NCBI RefSeq assembly: GCF_002179965.1 | Contig: NZ_NGUQ01000018.1 | Span: 124,001-188,000, forward strand | Length of the DNA stretch: 64,000 nucleotides | Reading direction: 5' to 3' | Source: Pandoraea sp. PE-S2T-3 | GTDB lineage: Bacteria > Pseudomonadota > Gammaproteobacteria > Burkholderiales > Burkholderiaceae | Shown here: positions 8,403-18,839 of the stretch, piece after piece | How the letters are laid out: each line of letters begins with the position of its first letter | Position numbering within the stretch: the stretch's first letter is position 1 | Made by a program: the position numbers and the translations under genes | Notes under the pieces: model-generated | What the model saw: only the letters and a program-made list of their open reading frames with translations | What the model was told of the DNA's origin: nothing | Databases searched by the model: none

Positions 8403-9758
8403 TCACACCACGCTGGCCAGACCCAGCGTGAGCAGCAGTGCCACCACCGAAATGATCGTCTCGCAAACCGTCCAGGTCTTGAACGTCTGCGGCACGGTCA
8501 TGTTGAAGTATTCCTTGACCAGCCAGAAGCCGCCATCGTTCACGTGCGACAGGATCAGCGAGCCTGCGCCCGTGGCCAGCACCATCAACTCGGGCTTGAC
8601 CGTGGCACCGGCCGCCGCCGCGATCGGGGCGACGATACCGCAAGCCGTGGTCATGGCGACCGTGGCCGACCCCGTTGCCACGCGAATCAGCGCCGCCACC
8701 AGCCAGCCGAGCAACAGCGGCGAGAGGCTGGCATGCGTAGCCACGTCGACAATCGCCTTCGACACGCCGCCGTCCATCAGAATACGCCCGAAGCCGCCGC
8801 CTGCGCCCACCACCAGGGTAATCGTGGCGATCGGTGCCAGACACTCGTTGGTGAACTTCAGAATCTGGTCGCGGTTGAAGCCGCGCTGCTTGCCGAACGT
8901 GAAGAAGCTCACCAGCGTGGCAATCAGCAGCGCCATCACCGAGTTGCCGATCAGGCGCAGGAAATCATTGGCGAACGTCTTCGGTGCGAAGAACAGGTCG
9001 GCCCAGCTCCCGATCAGCATCAGAATGACCGGCAGCAGAATCGTGAAGAGGGTGATTCCGAAGCCCGGCAGTTGGCTCATCGGACGATCTTCGTCGACGA
9101 ACTGCGACAGCAGCGGGTTATCCGGGTTCGGCACCACGTGGCGCGCCATCAGCTTGGCGAACAGCGGGCCGGCAATGGCAGCCGTCGGGATACCGACGAT
9201 CAGCGCGTACATGATGGTGTGGCCGATGTCCGCGTTGTAGGCGGTCACGGCGAGCAGTGCGGCCGGGTGCGGCGGAATCAGACCGTGCACGACCGACAGG
9301 CCGGCCACCATCGGGATACCCACCAGCACCATCGAGGTACCGGTGCGCTTGGCGACGTTGAACGCGATCGGGATCAGCAGCACGAAGCCGACTTCGAAGA
9401 ACACCGGCAGACCGACGATGAACGCGATCACGACCATCGCCCAATGCACGTTCTTCTCGCCGAAGAAGCCGATGAGCGTGCGCGCAATGCGCTCGGCCCC
9501 GCCGGACTCCGCCATCATCTTGCCGAGCATCGTCCCCAGGCCCACCACCAGCGCAATGTGGCCAAGCGTGTTGCCCACGCCGGTCTCGAACGCCTTGACG
9601 ATGCCGCCCATGGGCATCCCCACCGCGAGGCCCAGCACGAGCGACACGACGATCAGGGTGATGAACGGGTTCAGTTTGAATTTCGCGATCAGTACGATCA
9701 GCGCAATTACCGCGACAAGCGCGTACACCAGCAGCAAGTTACCTTGCACCGCAGCCAT
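8403..9758 (-). CDS. gntP: Gluconate:H+ symporter, GntP family
   Basis: A 451-residue inner-membrane protein with about 12-14 hydrophobic segments. Family motifs include FFEVGFVLLIPIAF, GLIPPHPAALLAV, ATGSATVAMTTACGI and SHVNDGGFW. It should import gluconate with protons. A GAGGAG Shine-Dalgarno precedes the ATG. The 175-base gap upstream (after eda) carries the 14-bp repeat array, and 70 bp separate it from gntK. The gluconate assignment rests on the gntK, edd and eda neighbours; GntP relatives can also carry fructuronate, idonate or glycerate. Confidence 0.93.
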   Translation of the reverse strand: MAAVQGNLLLVYALVAVIALIVLIAKFKLNPFITLIVVSLVLGLAVGMPMGGIVKAFETGVGNTLGHIALVVGLGTMLGKMMAESGGAERIARTLIGFFGEKNVHWAMVVIAFIVGLPVFFEVGFVLLIPIAFNVAKRTGTSMVLVGIPMVAGLSVVHGLIPPHPAALLAVTAYNADIGHTIMYALIVGIPTAAIAGPLFAKLMARHVVPNPDNPLLSQFVDEDRPMSQLPGFGITLFTILLPVILMLIGSWADLFFAPKTFANDFLRLIGNSVMALLIATLVSFFTFGKQRGFNRDQILKFTNECLAPIATITLVVGAGGGFGRILMDGGVSKAIVDVATHASLSPLLLGWLVAALIRVATGSATVAMTTACGIVAPIAAAAGATVKPELMVLATGAGSLILSHVNDGGFWLVKEYFNMTVPQTFKTWTVCETIISVVALLLTLGLASVV

Positions 9759-9851
9759 GGGGGTCTCCTCGATTGGCTAGTTGGGCGGCTGCCCGCAGGG
9801 CTCACGCCCCATTGTTGGAATCCTGTTTTATTCGGTCGATGCCTGAATCAG

Positions 9852-9936
9852 TCCTGCGTCTTTCAGCCCTGCTTCCTGCAACCTGCTTCCTTCAACCTGC
9901 GTCCTTCTGCCCGCTTCCGTCAGCCCGCTTAATTCA
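9852..9936. repeat. Imperfect 14-bp tandem repeat array between eda and gntP
   Basis: Six degenerate units of 14-15 bases (units at 9852, 9866, 9881, 9895, 9909 and 9923) follow the pattern NCCYGCKTCCTTCA on the plus strand. In the transcript (minus strand) each unit reads approximately TGAAGGAAGCAGGT, so the array presents repeated GGA motifs. The last unit overlaps the stop codon of eda. It could be a slippage-prone repeat, a protein- or RNA-binding array, or both. Confidence 0.75.
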
Positions 9937-10560
9937 GCCTCGGGGCAGTGCCGTCGCCGCACGGGCCAGACGCGTAATGCCGTCCCAGTCCTTGGCGTCG
10001 ACGAGTGCCTTGGGGGTGAGCCACGAACCGCCCACGCACACCACGTTCGGCTGCGCGAGGTACGACGGGGCCGACTCGGCGCTGATACCGCCCGTCGGGC
10101 AGAAACGCACGTGGCGGAACGGGCCGTACAACGCCTTGAGCATCGGCACGCCGCCCGACGGTTCTGCCGGGAAGAACTTCACCGTGTCGTAGCCGTCGGC
10201 CAGTGCCGCGAGAATGTCCGAGGGGGTGACCACGCCCGGCAGCAAGGGCAGGCCGGCCGCCTTGGCTGCTGCACCGAGCGCGGGTGTGTAGCCCGGCGAG
10301 ACGCCGAAGCGCGCACCGGCGGCCACGGCCTGCGCCATTTCTTCAGGGCGCGTGAGCGTGCCCACGCCGACGATCAGCTCGTCCGACAGGCTGGCCACGT
10401 GCTTGATGACGTCCATCGCCGCCGGCGTGCGCAGTGTGATTTCGAGCACTCGTACGCCGCCCGCGAGCAGTGCACGCGAGACATGCTCGCCCTGCTCTAC
10501 GGTGTCGAACTGGAGCACCGGGACCACGGGGCCGGCACGAACGATGTCATTGATGTCCAT
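9934..10560 (-). CDS. eda: KDPG aldolase (2-dehydro-3-deoxy-6-phosphogluconate aldolase)
   Basis: Eda cleaves KDPG to pyruvate and glyceraldehyde 3-phosphate, the last step of the Entner-Doudoroff pathway. The Schiff-base lysine is K128 in DTVKFFPAE, with the catalytic glutamate E40 in VLEITLRT and phosphate-binding CPTGGI. Length (208) matches the family. It follows edd with a 55-base gap and an AAGGAA ribosome site, and the last repeat unit of the downstream array includes its stop codon. Confidence 0.97.
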   Translation of the reverse strand: MDINDIVRAGPVVPVLQFDTVEQGEHVSRALLAGGVRVLEITLRTPAAMDVIKHVASLSDELIVGVGTLTRPEEMAQAVAAGARFGVSPGYTPALGAAAKAAGLPLLPGVVTPSDILAALADGYDTVKFFPAEPSGGVPMLKALYGPFRHVRFCPTGGISAESAPSYLAQPNVVCVGGSWLTPKALVDAKDWDGITRLARAATALPRG

Positions 10561-10615
10561 TGCGTTTTTCCTTGAAGTCGGCGGCGCGGCCTGCGCGCCA
10601 CCGGGGTCTTCCCAC

Positions 10616-12451
<1,836 letters not shown>

Positions 12452-12501
12452 GCCGGCTCGGCTTGAATTTGATGTGCCCGGCTGGGCACGATTGGGAGCG
12501 G

Positions 12502-12530
12502 AGTTTAGTAGAAATTCTACATCCCATCAA
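12502..12530 (-). promoter_or_regulatory. edd promoter with HexR-like operator in the spacer
   Basis: On the minus strand TTGATG (12525-12530) and TAAACT (12502-12507) are separated by exactly 17 bp. The spacer contains the dyad GTAGAATTTCTAC (12508-12520), which resembles the known HexR consensus TGTA-N7-TACA with one mismatch. A repressor bound here would block polymerase. In Pseudomonas, HexR represses edd and is released by KDPG; the same logic is inferred here. Confidence 0.65.
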
Positions 12531-12635
12531 TCAAAAGCCATCGGCATACGGGGTTTTACTGAGTGTTTTCCATGAGTTACGGCGATTATTGCCGTATTGA
12601 GAAAACAATCACCATAATGTGAAATGCCATAATTT

Positions 12636-12650
12636 TGTAGTTTTTGTACA
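12636..12650. promoter_or_regulatory. Second HexR-like site
   Basis: TGTAGTTTTTGTACA fits TGTA-N7-TACA exactly. It lies 129 bp from the dyad in the edd promoter and about 70 bp upstream of the hexR -10. It may support autoregulation of hexR or looping with the first site. Confidence 0.5.
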
Positions 12651-12713
12651 TTCCAATCATTCCCATCCGTCGTTGAGCCATGACGGACGGGCCACGGCAC
12701 CTTGCGGCGCGGG

Positions 12714-12722
12714 TGCTATAGT
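12714..12722 (+). promoter_or_regulatory. Extended -10 promoter for hexR
   Basis: TGCTATAGT is an extended -10 element. No good -35 lies 17 bp upstream. Transcription would begin near 12729, which excludes the farthest upstream in-frame start (12702) and favours 12876 or the intermediate ATG codons. Confidence 0.45.
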
Positions 12723-12875
12723 GAGCGCCTGACAAGCCGGGCATTCCACGCGCGTGAACACGCGCCAGCGCCCGGCCCAATGGGGTTGTCGCAGAAGGGT
12801 TTCACCCGTCCGATGCGCACAGTAGACAGCGCGAGACTCGTGAAACCTGATTGCTTATGTGGGTTGCTGCCTGCC

Positions 12876-13721
12876 ATGCTGAACCGAATCGAAGCCACAC
12901 TGACTCAATTGCGCCCTTCAGAGCGCAAGCTCGCCACCTATGTGCTGGACGCCCCGCGTGAAGTCGTCGATCTGTCGATGAACGAACTGGCCGAGCGGGC
13001 CAACGTCAGCCAGCCGACCATTGCCCGTTTTTGTCAGGCGGTCGGATGCAGCGGGTATCGCGAATTCAAGATCCGGCTGGCGCAAGGCATTGCTCAGGGT
13101 GTGCCGTTCGTGCATCGCGACGTGCGCCCCGACGAGCCAGTGCCGGGCATTGCCAGCAAGGTGCTCGACCGCACCATCGGCAGCCTAATGCAAGTGCGCA
13201 ACAACCTCTCGCCCGACAGCATCGGGCTCGCCATCGACCTGCTCGCCAATGCCAAGCGCATCGAGTTCTATGGCGCGGGGGCCTCGGGAATTGCCGCACA
13301 GGACATGCAGCACAAGTTCTTCCGACTGGGCGTGCCGGCCGTGGCCTATAGCGATCCGCACGTCTATGGGATGTCGGCCGCCTTGTTGCACGAAGGTGAT
13401 GTAGTGATTGCGATTTCCAACACCGGGCGCACGCAGGATTTGCTGGAAGCGGCCCAGTTGGCGCGCGCGGCCGGGGCGAGCGTGATTGCCATCACCCACA
13501 GCAATTCGCCATTGGCGCGACTGGCCAGTGTGGCGCTCTTCGCCGATGTCGACGAAGACACCGATGTGTACTCGCCGCTGACCTCTCGCATTGCGCATCT
13601 GGCCATTGGCGATGTGCTCGCCGTCGGGATGGCGCTGCGTCTGGGCGATCGTCTGCCCGCCCAACTCGCCCGCGCGAAGGAAGTCATCAACCGCCGCCGC
13701 ACGGCGAGCGACGGTCGATAA
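12876..13721 (+). CDS. hexR: HexR, RpiR-family transcriptional regulator
   Basis: The 281-residue protein has an N-terminal helix-turn-helix of RpiR type (about residues 1-77, including LSMNELAERANVSQPTIARF) and a C-terminal SIS sugar-phosphate domain (about 115-255, with GAGASGIAAQD and AISNTGRTQD). In gamma-proteobacteria HexR senses KDPG and controls edd and central carbon genes. It is divergent from edd-eda. I chose the ATG at 12876 because HexR proteins begin MLNRI; in-frame upstream ATGs at 12780 and 12813 would add a non-conserved leader. Its 3' end is 9 bp from the convergent reductase gene, over the shared hairpin CGGGG/CCCCG. Confidence 0.92.
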   Translation: MLNRIEATLTQLRPSERKLATYVLDAPREVVDLSMNELAERANVSQPTIARFCQAVGCSGYREFKIRLAQGIAQGVPFVHRDVRPDEPVPGIASKVLDRTIGSLMQVRNNLSPDSIGLAIDLLANAKRIEFYGAGASGIAAQDMQHKFFRLGVPAVAYSDPHVYGMSAALLHEGDVVIAISNTGRTQDLLEAAQLARAAGASVIAITHSNSPLARLASVALFADVDEDTDVYSPLTSRIAHLAIGDVLAVGMALRLGDRLPAQLARAKEVINRRRTASDGR

Positions 13722-13730
13722 CCGGGGGAG

Positions 13731-14711
13731 TTATCCCCGCTTTGCGTCCGGATTCACCGCGTTTTGCAGTGACTTTCCGGTGAGCGCCGCAATCAGATTG
13801 TCGGCCGCACACGACGCCATGGCGTGACGCGTTTCGTGCGTGGCAGAGCCGATGTGCGGCAACGCGACGACGTTCTTCATCTTCAGCAACGGCGAGTCGA
13901 CCGACACCGGTTCGCGCTCGAAAACATCGAGCCCTGCGCCACGCAGATGGCCGGATGCCAGCGCCTCGATCAACGCCGCTTCGTCAATCACCTTGCCGCG
14001 TGCCGCGTTGATGAAAATCGCACCGGGTTTCATCTGCGCGAATTCCTTCGCACCGATGATGCGCTCGGTCGCCGGCGACAGCGGCACCAGCGTGACGACG
14101 AAATCGGCTTGTGCGAGAAGCTCCGGCAAGGTGCGGTACTGCGCACCGTAGGCCGTCTCTGCCGCTTCGTTGCGCGAACGGTTGCTGTACAACACCTTCA
14201 TGCCGAAACCGAGCGCCGCCCGGCGCGCCACGGCACCGCCGATACGCCCCATGCCCACGATACCCAGCGTCTTGCCCTGCACGTCGGTGCCGAAATACGC
14301 CTCGCCCAGACTGCCCTTCCAGCCGCCCGCTTTCACCAACTCAGCCAGCTCCACCACGCGCCGCGCGCTCGCGAGAATCAGCGAGAAAACCGTGTCGGCC
14401 GTGGTTTCGGTCAGCACGTCGGGCGTGTTCATCAACACGATGCCGCGACGCGTGAGGTCGGGCACGTCGAACTGGTCATAGCCGACCGAGATCGTGGCCC
14501 ACGCTTTCAACTTCGGGGCCGCGTCGAGCAGCGCAGGCGTGACGTTGGTACCCACGCCGATCGCGCCATCGGCACGGCCGAGCGCCGCCGTGAACGCTGC
14601 GCGATTGGCGTCGTTCACACCGTCGAATTCACTCAGTTCGAAATGCTCGGCGAGACGCGCACGCACGTCCGCCGGCACGCTCTTGTACAACACGACTTCC
14701 GGACGACTCAT
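13731..14711 (-). CDS. ghrB: 2-hydroxyacid dehydrogenase (glyoxylate / 2-ketogluconate reductase)
   Basis: A 326-residue NAD(P)H-dependent D-2-hydroxyacid dehydrogenase. The Rossmann motif is GIVGMGRIGG. The catalytic residues are arginine in NAARGKVID, glutamate in DVFEREP and histidine in LPHIGSATHE. It resembles GhrB/TkrA, which reduce glyoxylate, hydroxypyruvate and 2-ketogluconate. Next to the gluconate block, reduction of 2-ketogluconate to gluconate is the attractive role, but this is context-based. The ATG at 14711 starts the family-like MSRPEVVLYKS; 45 upstream in-frame codons were discarded. The isomerase gene lies 41 bp upstream on the same strand. Confidence 0.88.
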   Translation of the reverse strand: MSRPEVVLYKSVPADVRARLAEHFELSEFDGVNDANRAAFTAALGRADGAIGVGTNVTPALLDAAPKLKAWATISVGYDQFDVPDLTRRGIVLMNTPDVLTETTADTVFSLILASARRVVELAELVKAGGWKGSLGEAYFGTDVQGKTLGIVGMGRIGGAVARRAALGFGMKVLYSNRSRNEAAETAYGAQYRTLPELLAQADFVVTLVPLSPATERIIGAKEFAQMKPGAIFINAARGKVIDEAALIEALASGHLRGAGLDVFEREPVSVDSPLLKMKNVVALPHIGSATHETRHAMASCAADNLIAALTGKSLQNAVNPDAKRG

Positions 14712-14752
14712 CCTCTTGACTCCCTGTTGATGCTCGATTGGTGCCACAGTCA

Positions 14753-15373
14753 TCAGCTTTGCTTCGCACGCGCAACGGCAAACGCGCGCTCGAGAAAATC
14801 GAGGCGGTCCTGCCCCCAGTACGGCTCGCCTTCGAACACGAACCAAGGCACGCCGTACACACCGGCCGACATCGCATCTTCGGTGTTCGCGTCATACGCC
14901 GCCTGCACGCTCGCGCCTTGCGACGCAGTGAGCAACGACTTGCCGTCGAGCGACAGGTCGTTGGCAATCGCCAGCAGCGTGGCTTCGTCGGCGATGTTGC
15001 GCTCCTGCGTCCAGAGCGCCGCCGAGATGGCGCCTGCGAGTTCGAGCGCCTTCGCCGTGCCGTGTGCGAGTTGCGTGGCGATGATCAGGCGTGCAGCCGG
15101 ATCGCCCGCCACCGGGAAGAACTTCGGCTGCGGGTTGAGCGGCAAGTCGAGGTACTTCGACCAGCGCGCGAGTTCAACCAGACGATACGCCTGACGCTGC
15201 GGCGTGCGCTTCGCAAGCGGCAGGCCGCCCGAGACCGCAAACACCCGGCCAAGATCGACGGGCTTGAGCTGGACCTGCACGTCGTACTCGCGTGCCAGTT
15301 CGATGAATCGCGCGTGGCCCATATACACATAGGGCGACGGCGGGGCGAGGTAGTAATCGCAGGTCAGGCTCAC
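14753..15373 (-). CDS. 2-hydroxychromene-2-carboxylate isomerase family protein
   Basis: A 206-residue thioredoxin-fold protein of the DsbA/GST-kappa superfamily. The N-terminus DYYLAPPSPYVYMG places a serine where disulfide oxidoreductases have CxxC, as in NahD-type glutathione-dependent isomerases. Later motifs are NPQPKFFPV and AGVYGVPWFVFEGEPYWGQDR, also typical of that family. No naphthalene genes are nearby, so the real substrate is unknown. A glutathione-dependent housekeeping role is possible. It is 82 bp after hemJ and 41 bp before the reductase, on the same strand. Confidence 0.85.
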   Translation of the reverse strand: MSLTCDYYLAPPSPYVYMGHARFIELAREYDVQVQLKPVDLGRVFAVSGGLPLAKRTPQRQAYRLVELARWSKYLDLPLNPQPKFFPVAGDPAARLIIATQLAHGTAKALELAGAISAALWTQERNIADEATLLAIANDLSLDGKSLLTASQGASVQAAYDANTEDAMSAGVYGVPWFVFEGEPYWGQDRLDFLERAFAVARAKQS

Positions 15374-15455
15374 GGCAGGCTCCTCTCGGTTCTCTTGGAT
15401 ATCGGTGATATTGCGGTACGTATGAAGTGCGTGTGCAGTACGTGTCCGTGCAGTG

Positions 15456-15872
15456 TCAGAACGGCTTAACGACCGCGAGAATCACGGCGGCGAGCAGCCC
15501 GAGCACAGGGAATTCGTTGAAATAGCGATACCAGCGGTGCGAGTGGGTGTTGCGGCCGGTTTCGAACTTGCGCAGCAGACGGCCGCACGCATGGTGATAG
15601 CCGAGCAGCAGCACCACGATCAACAGCTTGGCGTGCAGCCAGCCGCTCTGGCGGCCGATGCCGTAGTAAAGCCACAGCACCAGACCGAACGCGAGCGCGG
15701 GCACGGCCAGAATCGTCATGAAGCGGTAGAGCTTGCGGGCCATGAGCAGCAGGCGCTGCGTGGCGGCGGCGTCGGTCTCCATCGCGAGATTGACGAAGAT
15801 GCGCGGCAGATAGAACAAGCCCGCGAACCATGAGGCGATGAAAACGATGTGAAACGCTTTGATCCAGAGCAT
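15456..15872 (-). CDS. hemJ: Protoporphyrinogen IX oxidase HemJ (CopD-like membrane protein)
   Basis: A 138-residue inner-membrane protein with four hydrophobic segments. The sequence [18 protein letters not shown], followed by YLPRIFV, then RFMTILA and [10 protein letters not shown], matches the HemJ/UPF0093 family. HemJ oxidises protoporphyrinogen IX in haem synthesis, using a conserved histidine in helix 1 and a lysine in the LHAKL segment. Older databases call this family CopD. The ATG at 15872 gives the usual length, whereas an upstream extension of 39 codons lacks similarity. Confidence 0.87.
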   Translation of the reverse strand: MLWIKAFHIVFIASWFAGLFYLPRIFVNLAMETDAAATQRLLLMARKLYRFMTILAVPALAFGLVLWLYYGIGRQSGWLHAKLLIVVLLLGYHHACGRLLRKFETGRNTHSHRWYRYFNEFPVLGLLAAVILAVVKPF

Positions 15873-16144
15873 CGGGGACAGGCGACCACGGGCGGGCCAT
15901 CGAATATTTTGAACAGCAAGCAATGTACAACAATCCGCTCGCTCGCGAAGGGCGCCGTCTCGTCCCAACGGGGTGCGGGGATGCGGCAAATCGACGCGAG
16001 GGCATAACGGGCATCGCGGCGTCTTGCCCTATGAAACATCTCCGGCACGCGACGCCCCCACCCGGCTGTGCCAGAATACGGGCCATATCGGCTTACGACG
16101 CTTTTACCCCTTCGGCGCCCTGCGCGCCGGCCACCGGCCCCTGC

Positions 16145-16687
16145 ATGAGAATTCTTGGTATCGACCCCGGCCTGCGTGTCACCGGCTTCGGCGTGCTCGA
16201 AAAGCACGGCAACCGCTTGCAGTATGTGACGAGCGGCGTCATTCGCAGCGGCGAAGGCACGCTGTCCGCCCGTCTGCGCATCATCTTCGAGAGCGTGGCA
16301 GAACTGGTCGCCACCTACCAGCCCGATCAAGCCGCCGTTGAAAAAGTCTTCGTCAATGTGAACCCGCAATCGACGCTGCTGCTCGGGCAGGCGCGCGGCG
16401 CGGCCATCACGGCGCTGTCGGTCGGCGGGCTCGAAGTCTTCGAATACACCCCCTCGCAGCTCAAGCAAGCCGTGGTCGGCACCGGACGCGCACGCAAGGA
16501 GCAAGTGCAAGACATGGTGATGCGCCTGCTGGCGCTCACGGGCAAGCCGGGCACCGATGCGTCCGACGCGCTAGGTGTCGCCATCTGCCACGCGCACTGC
16601 GGCGAAACCTTCACGGCGCTGGCCGACGTCTCGCCCGCGCTGGCCGGCAAAGCCCTGCGCGTGCGGCGCGGACGGCTGGTCGGCTGA
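16145..16687 (+). CDS. ruvC: Holliday junction resolvase RuvC
   Basis: RuvC cleaves Holliday junctions during recombinational repair. The 180-residue protein keeps the four catalytic acids at the E. coli positions: D7 (GIDPG), E66 (AVEKVF), D138 and D141 (GTDASDAL). It also has GQARGAA. The ATG at 16145 begins MRILGIDPG; the open frame extends upstream without conservation. ruvB follows after 26 bp. The usual ruvA gene is absent between them. Confidence 0.97.
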   Translation: MRILGIDPGLRVTGFGVLEKHGNRLQYVTSGVIRSGEGTLSARLRIIFESVAELVATYQPDQAAVEKVFVNVNPQSTLLLGQARGAAITALSVGGLEVFEYTPSQLKQAVVGTGRARKEQVQDMVMRLLALTGKPGTDASDALGVAICHAHCGETFTALADVSPALAGKALRVRRGRLVG

Positions 16688-16713
16688 CACCGCCAAAGCG
16701 CTACAATGCTGCC

Positions 16714-17799
16714 ATGATCGAAACCGACAAACTCGCCGCCGAGCGCATCATTGCGCCGACACCGGCCTCGCCCAACGAAGAAGCCTTCGAGCGCGCGCTG
16801 CGCCCCAAGCTGCTCGACGAATACGTCGGCCAGCGCAAGGTGCGCGGCCAGTTGGAAATCTTCATCGAGGCAGCCCGCAAGCGTGCCGAGCCGCTCGACC
16901 ACGTCTTGCTCTTCGGCCCGCCGGGTCTGGGCAAGACGACGCTCGCGCACATCATCGCGCGCGAGATGGGCGTGCATCTTCGTCAGACCTCGGGCCCCGT
17001 GCTCGAGCGTCCCGGCGACCTCGCCGCCCTGCTGACCAATCTCGAAGCCAACGACGTGCTGTTCATCGACGAAATTCACCGGCTCTCGCCGGTCGTCGAA
17101 GAAATTCTGTACCCCGCGCTCGAGGACTATCAGATCGACATCATGATCGGTGAAGGGCCGGCGGCGCGCAGCGTCAAGCTCGACCTGCAACCGTTCACGC
17201 TGGTCGGCGCCACCACGCGCGCCGGCATGTTGACCAACCCGCTACGTGATCGCTTCGGTATCGTCGCGCGGCTGGAGTTTTATTCGGCAGACGAACTCGC
17301 CGGCATCGTGCGACGCTCGGCCGGCCTGCTGGGCGCGGTCATCGTGGACGACGGCGCGTTTGAAATCGCCCGCCGCGCGCGCGGCACGCCGCGTATCGCC
17401 AACCGGCTGCTGCGCCGGGTGCGCGATTACGCCGAAGTGCGCGCCGACGGACGCATCACGGCAGAAGTGGCCGACGCCGCGCTGTCGATGCTCGACGTCG
17501 ATGCCAGCGGCCTCGACGTGATGGACCGCAAGTTGCTCGAGGCCGTGCTGCACAAGTTCGACGGCGGCCCGGTAGGCGTCGACAATCTCGCCGCCGCCAT
17601 TGGCGAAGAGCGCGACACCATCGAAGACGTGATCGAGCCGTACCTGATCCAACAAGGCTTCTTGCAGCGCACGCCGCGCGGGCGCGTGGCTACGCTCGCG
17701 GCCTATCGTCACTTCGGCCTGTCCGCCCCCGGCAGCGCGCCTACGAGCGACTCACTGTGGTCACCCGAGCCGCCAGCCGGCGCGACGGGCGGCAACTGA
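16714..17799 (+). CDS. ruvB: Holliday junction branch-migration ATPase RuvB
   Basis: A 361-residue AAA+ motor that drives branch migration with RuvA. It shows Walker [10 protein letters not shown] near residue 69, Walker B FIDEIHRL, sensor 1 GATTRAG and the C-terminal winged helix with [15 protein letters not shown]. No Shine-Dalgarno is visible before the ATG; instead TACAAT ends 6 bases before it, which would put a transcription start at or next to the start codon. RuvA, its DNA-binding partner, is not encoded in this window. Confidence 0.97.
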   Translation: MIETDKLAAERIIAPTPASPNEEAFERALRPKLLDEYVGQRKVRGQLEIFIEAARKRAEPLDHVLLFGPPGLGKTTLAHIIAREMGVHLRQTSGPVLERPGDLAALLTNLEANDVLFIDEIHRLSPVVEEILYPALEDYQIDIMIGEGPAARSVKLDLQPFTLVGATTRAGMLTNPLRDRFGIVARLEFYSADELAGIVRRSAGLLGAVIVDDGAFEIARRARGTPRIANRLLRRVRDYAEVRADGRITAEVADAALSMLDVDASGLDVMDRKLLEAVLHKFDGGPVGVDNLAAAIGEERDTIEDVIEPYLIQQGFLQRTPRGRVATLAAYRHFGLSAPGSAPTSDSLWSPEPPAGATGGN

Positions 17800-17830
17800 C
17801 GGTGCGCCGTGTCGTCGTAGTCAGCCGCGT

Positions 17831-18817
17831 ATGAGCGCACAGGACGATCTCCCCACCCCGCCGCCGAAAACACCGCTACAGCCCGCCGGCCCCGTCGTGG
17901 GCGTGTCGGGCCGGGTGCGGCACGCGATTGCCATGCGGCTCGTAAGCCTCACTTCCGGCCCCGGCGCACCCCGTCTGAATTACGACACCCCTGCGGGCGA
18001 CCCCGGCCTGTTCGGCCCGGACGCCGCCTGTTGGCATGTCCATGGTGACTTCACGTCGATGATGATCGGCGGCATCAGTGCGCTGTTGATGCAGTCGCTG
18101 CATCCGCTCGCGATGGCGGGCGTCTGGGATCATTCGACCTTCCGGCAGGATGTCATCGGCCGCCTGCGCCGCACAGCCACCTTCATCGGCGGCACGACGT
18201 TCGGCAATACGGCCGATGCCGAGGCACTGCTCGATCGGGTGCGGCGCATTCATCTTCAGGTGAAAGGCACCGCGCCGGATGGCAGGCCCTATGCGGCTTA
18301 CGATCCCGATTTGCTGACGTGGGTGCACGTGGCGGAGACGTCGAGTTTTCTGCGCAGCTATCTCGTCTACAAGAACCCCGCATTCCCGCGCAGTGAGCAG
18401 GACCGGTATTACGCGGAAGTCGCGCGCATTGCGATTGCGCTGGGTGCGCGCAACGTGCCGGCGAGCGTTGCCGAGATCGACGCCTATCTGGCCGCCATGC
18501 GGCCCTCGTTAGCGACGAGCGAGCGAACCGACGAAGTGGTACACGTGCTGCGCAACCTGCCGTCACCGTTTGCGGGCGCGCGCGTCTTCGGGGGATTGCT
18601 GTTCCGTGCGGGAGTGGATTTGCTGCCCGATTGGGCGCAGGGGATGCTTGGCTTCGAACAGGGTGCCGTCGTCCGGCGCCTTACGGTGCGGCCGGCCGTG
18701 CGTCACACGGCACAACTGGCACGATGGGCGATGCGCAACAGCGTCGCGCATCGGGCACGCAAGCGAGCGCTGGCGACACCCGACGCCGTCTCGCAAGCGC
18801 CGTCGCTGGAGCGGTGA
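17831..18817 (+). CDS. Oxygenase MpaB family protein (DUF2236)
   Basis: A 328-residue protein of the MpaB / latex-clearing-protein family. Conserved pieces are GGISALLMQSLHPLAMAGVWDHS, split here as GISALLMQSLHPLAMA and GVWDHSTF, then RRTATFIGGTTFG, the histidine pair in WVHVAETSSFL, and RYYAEVARIA. Relatives bind b-type haem and act as oxygenases. Here the substrate is unknown. It sits 31 bp after ruvB on the same strand, probably co-transcribed by proximity rather than function. No signal peptide is evident. Confidence 0.82.
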   Translation: MSAQDDLPTPPPKTPLQPAGPVVGVSGRVRHAIAMRLVSLTSGPGAPRLNYDTPAGDPGLFGPDAACWHVHGDFTSMMIGGISALLMQSLHPLAMAGVWDHSTFRQDVIGRLRRTATFIGGTTFGNTADAEALLDRVRRIHLQVKGTAPDGRPYAAYDPDLLTWVHVAETSSFLRSYLVYKNPAFPRSEQDRYYAEVARIAIALGARNVPASVAEIDAYLAAMRPSLATSERTDEVVHVLRNLPSPFAGARVFGGLLFRAGVDLLPDWAQGMLGFEQGAVVRRLTVRPAVRHTAQLARWAMRNSVAHRARKRALATPDAVSQAPSLER

Positions 18818-18839
18818 CGCCGAACGCGTCACAAACGCA

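Larger units (their letters stand above)
12452..12875. other. Divergent edd / hexR control region
   Basis: This 424-base, comparatively AT-rich region holds the edd promoter with an embedded dyad, a second HexR-like site and an extended -10 for hexR (each listed separately). It also contains an inverted repeat ACGGC / GCCGT at 12579-12595. No small ORF with a ribosome site is convincing. Confidence 0.6.

Noticed and set aside
8295-9932. 545-codon plus-strand frame opposite gntP
   Set aside because: His/Arg/Gln-rich antisense of a membrane protein gene, a common artefact.
9852-9936. Possible CRISPR-like repeat
   Set aside because: Units of 14 bases are contiguous without spacers, and no cas genes exist in the window.
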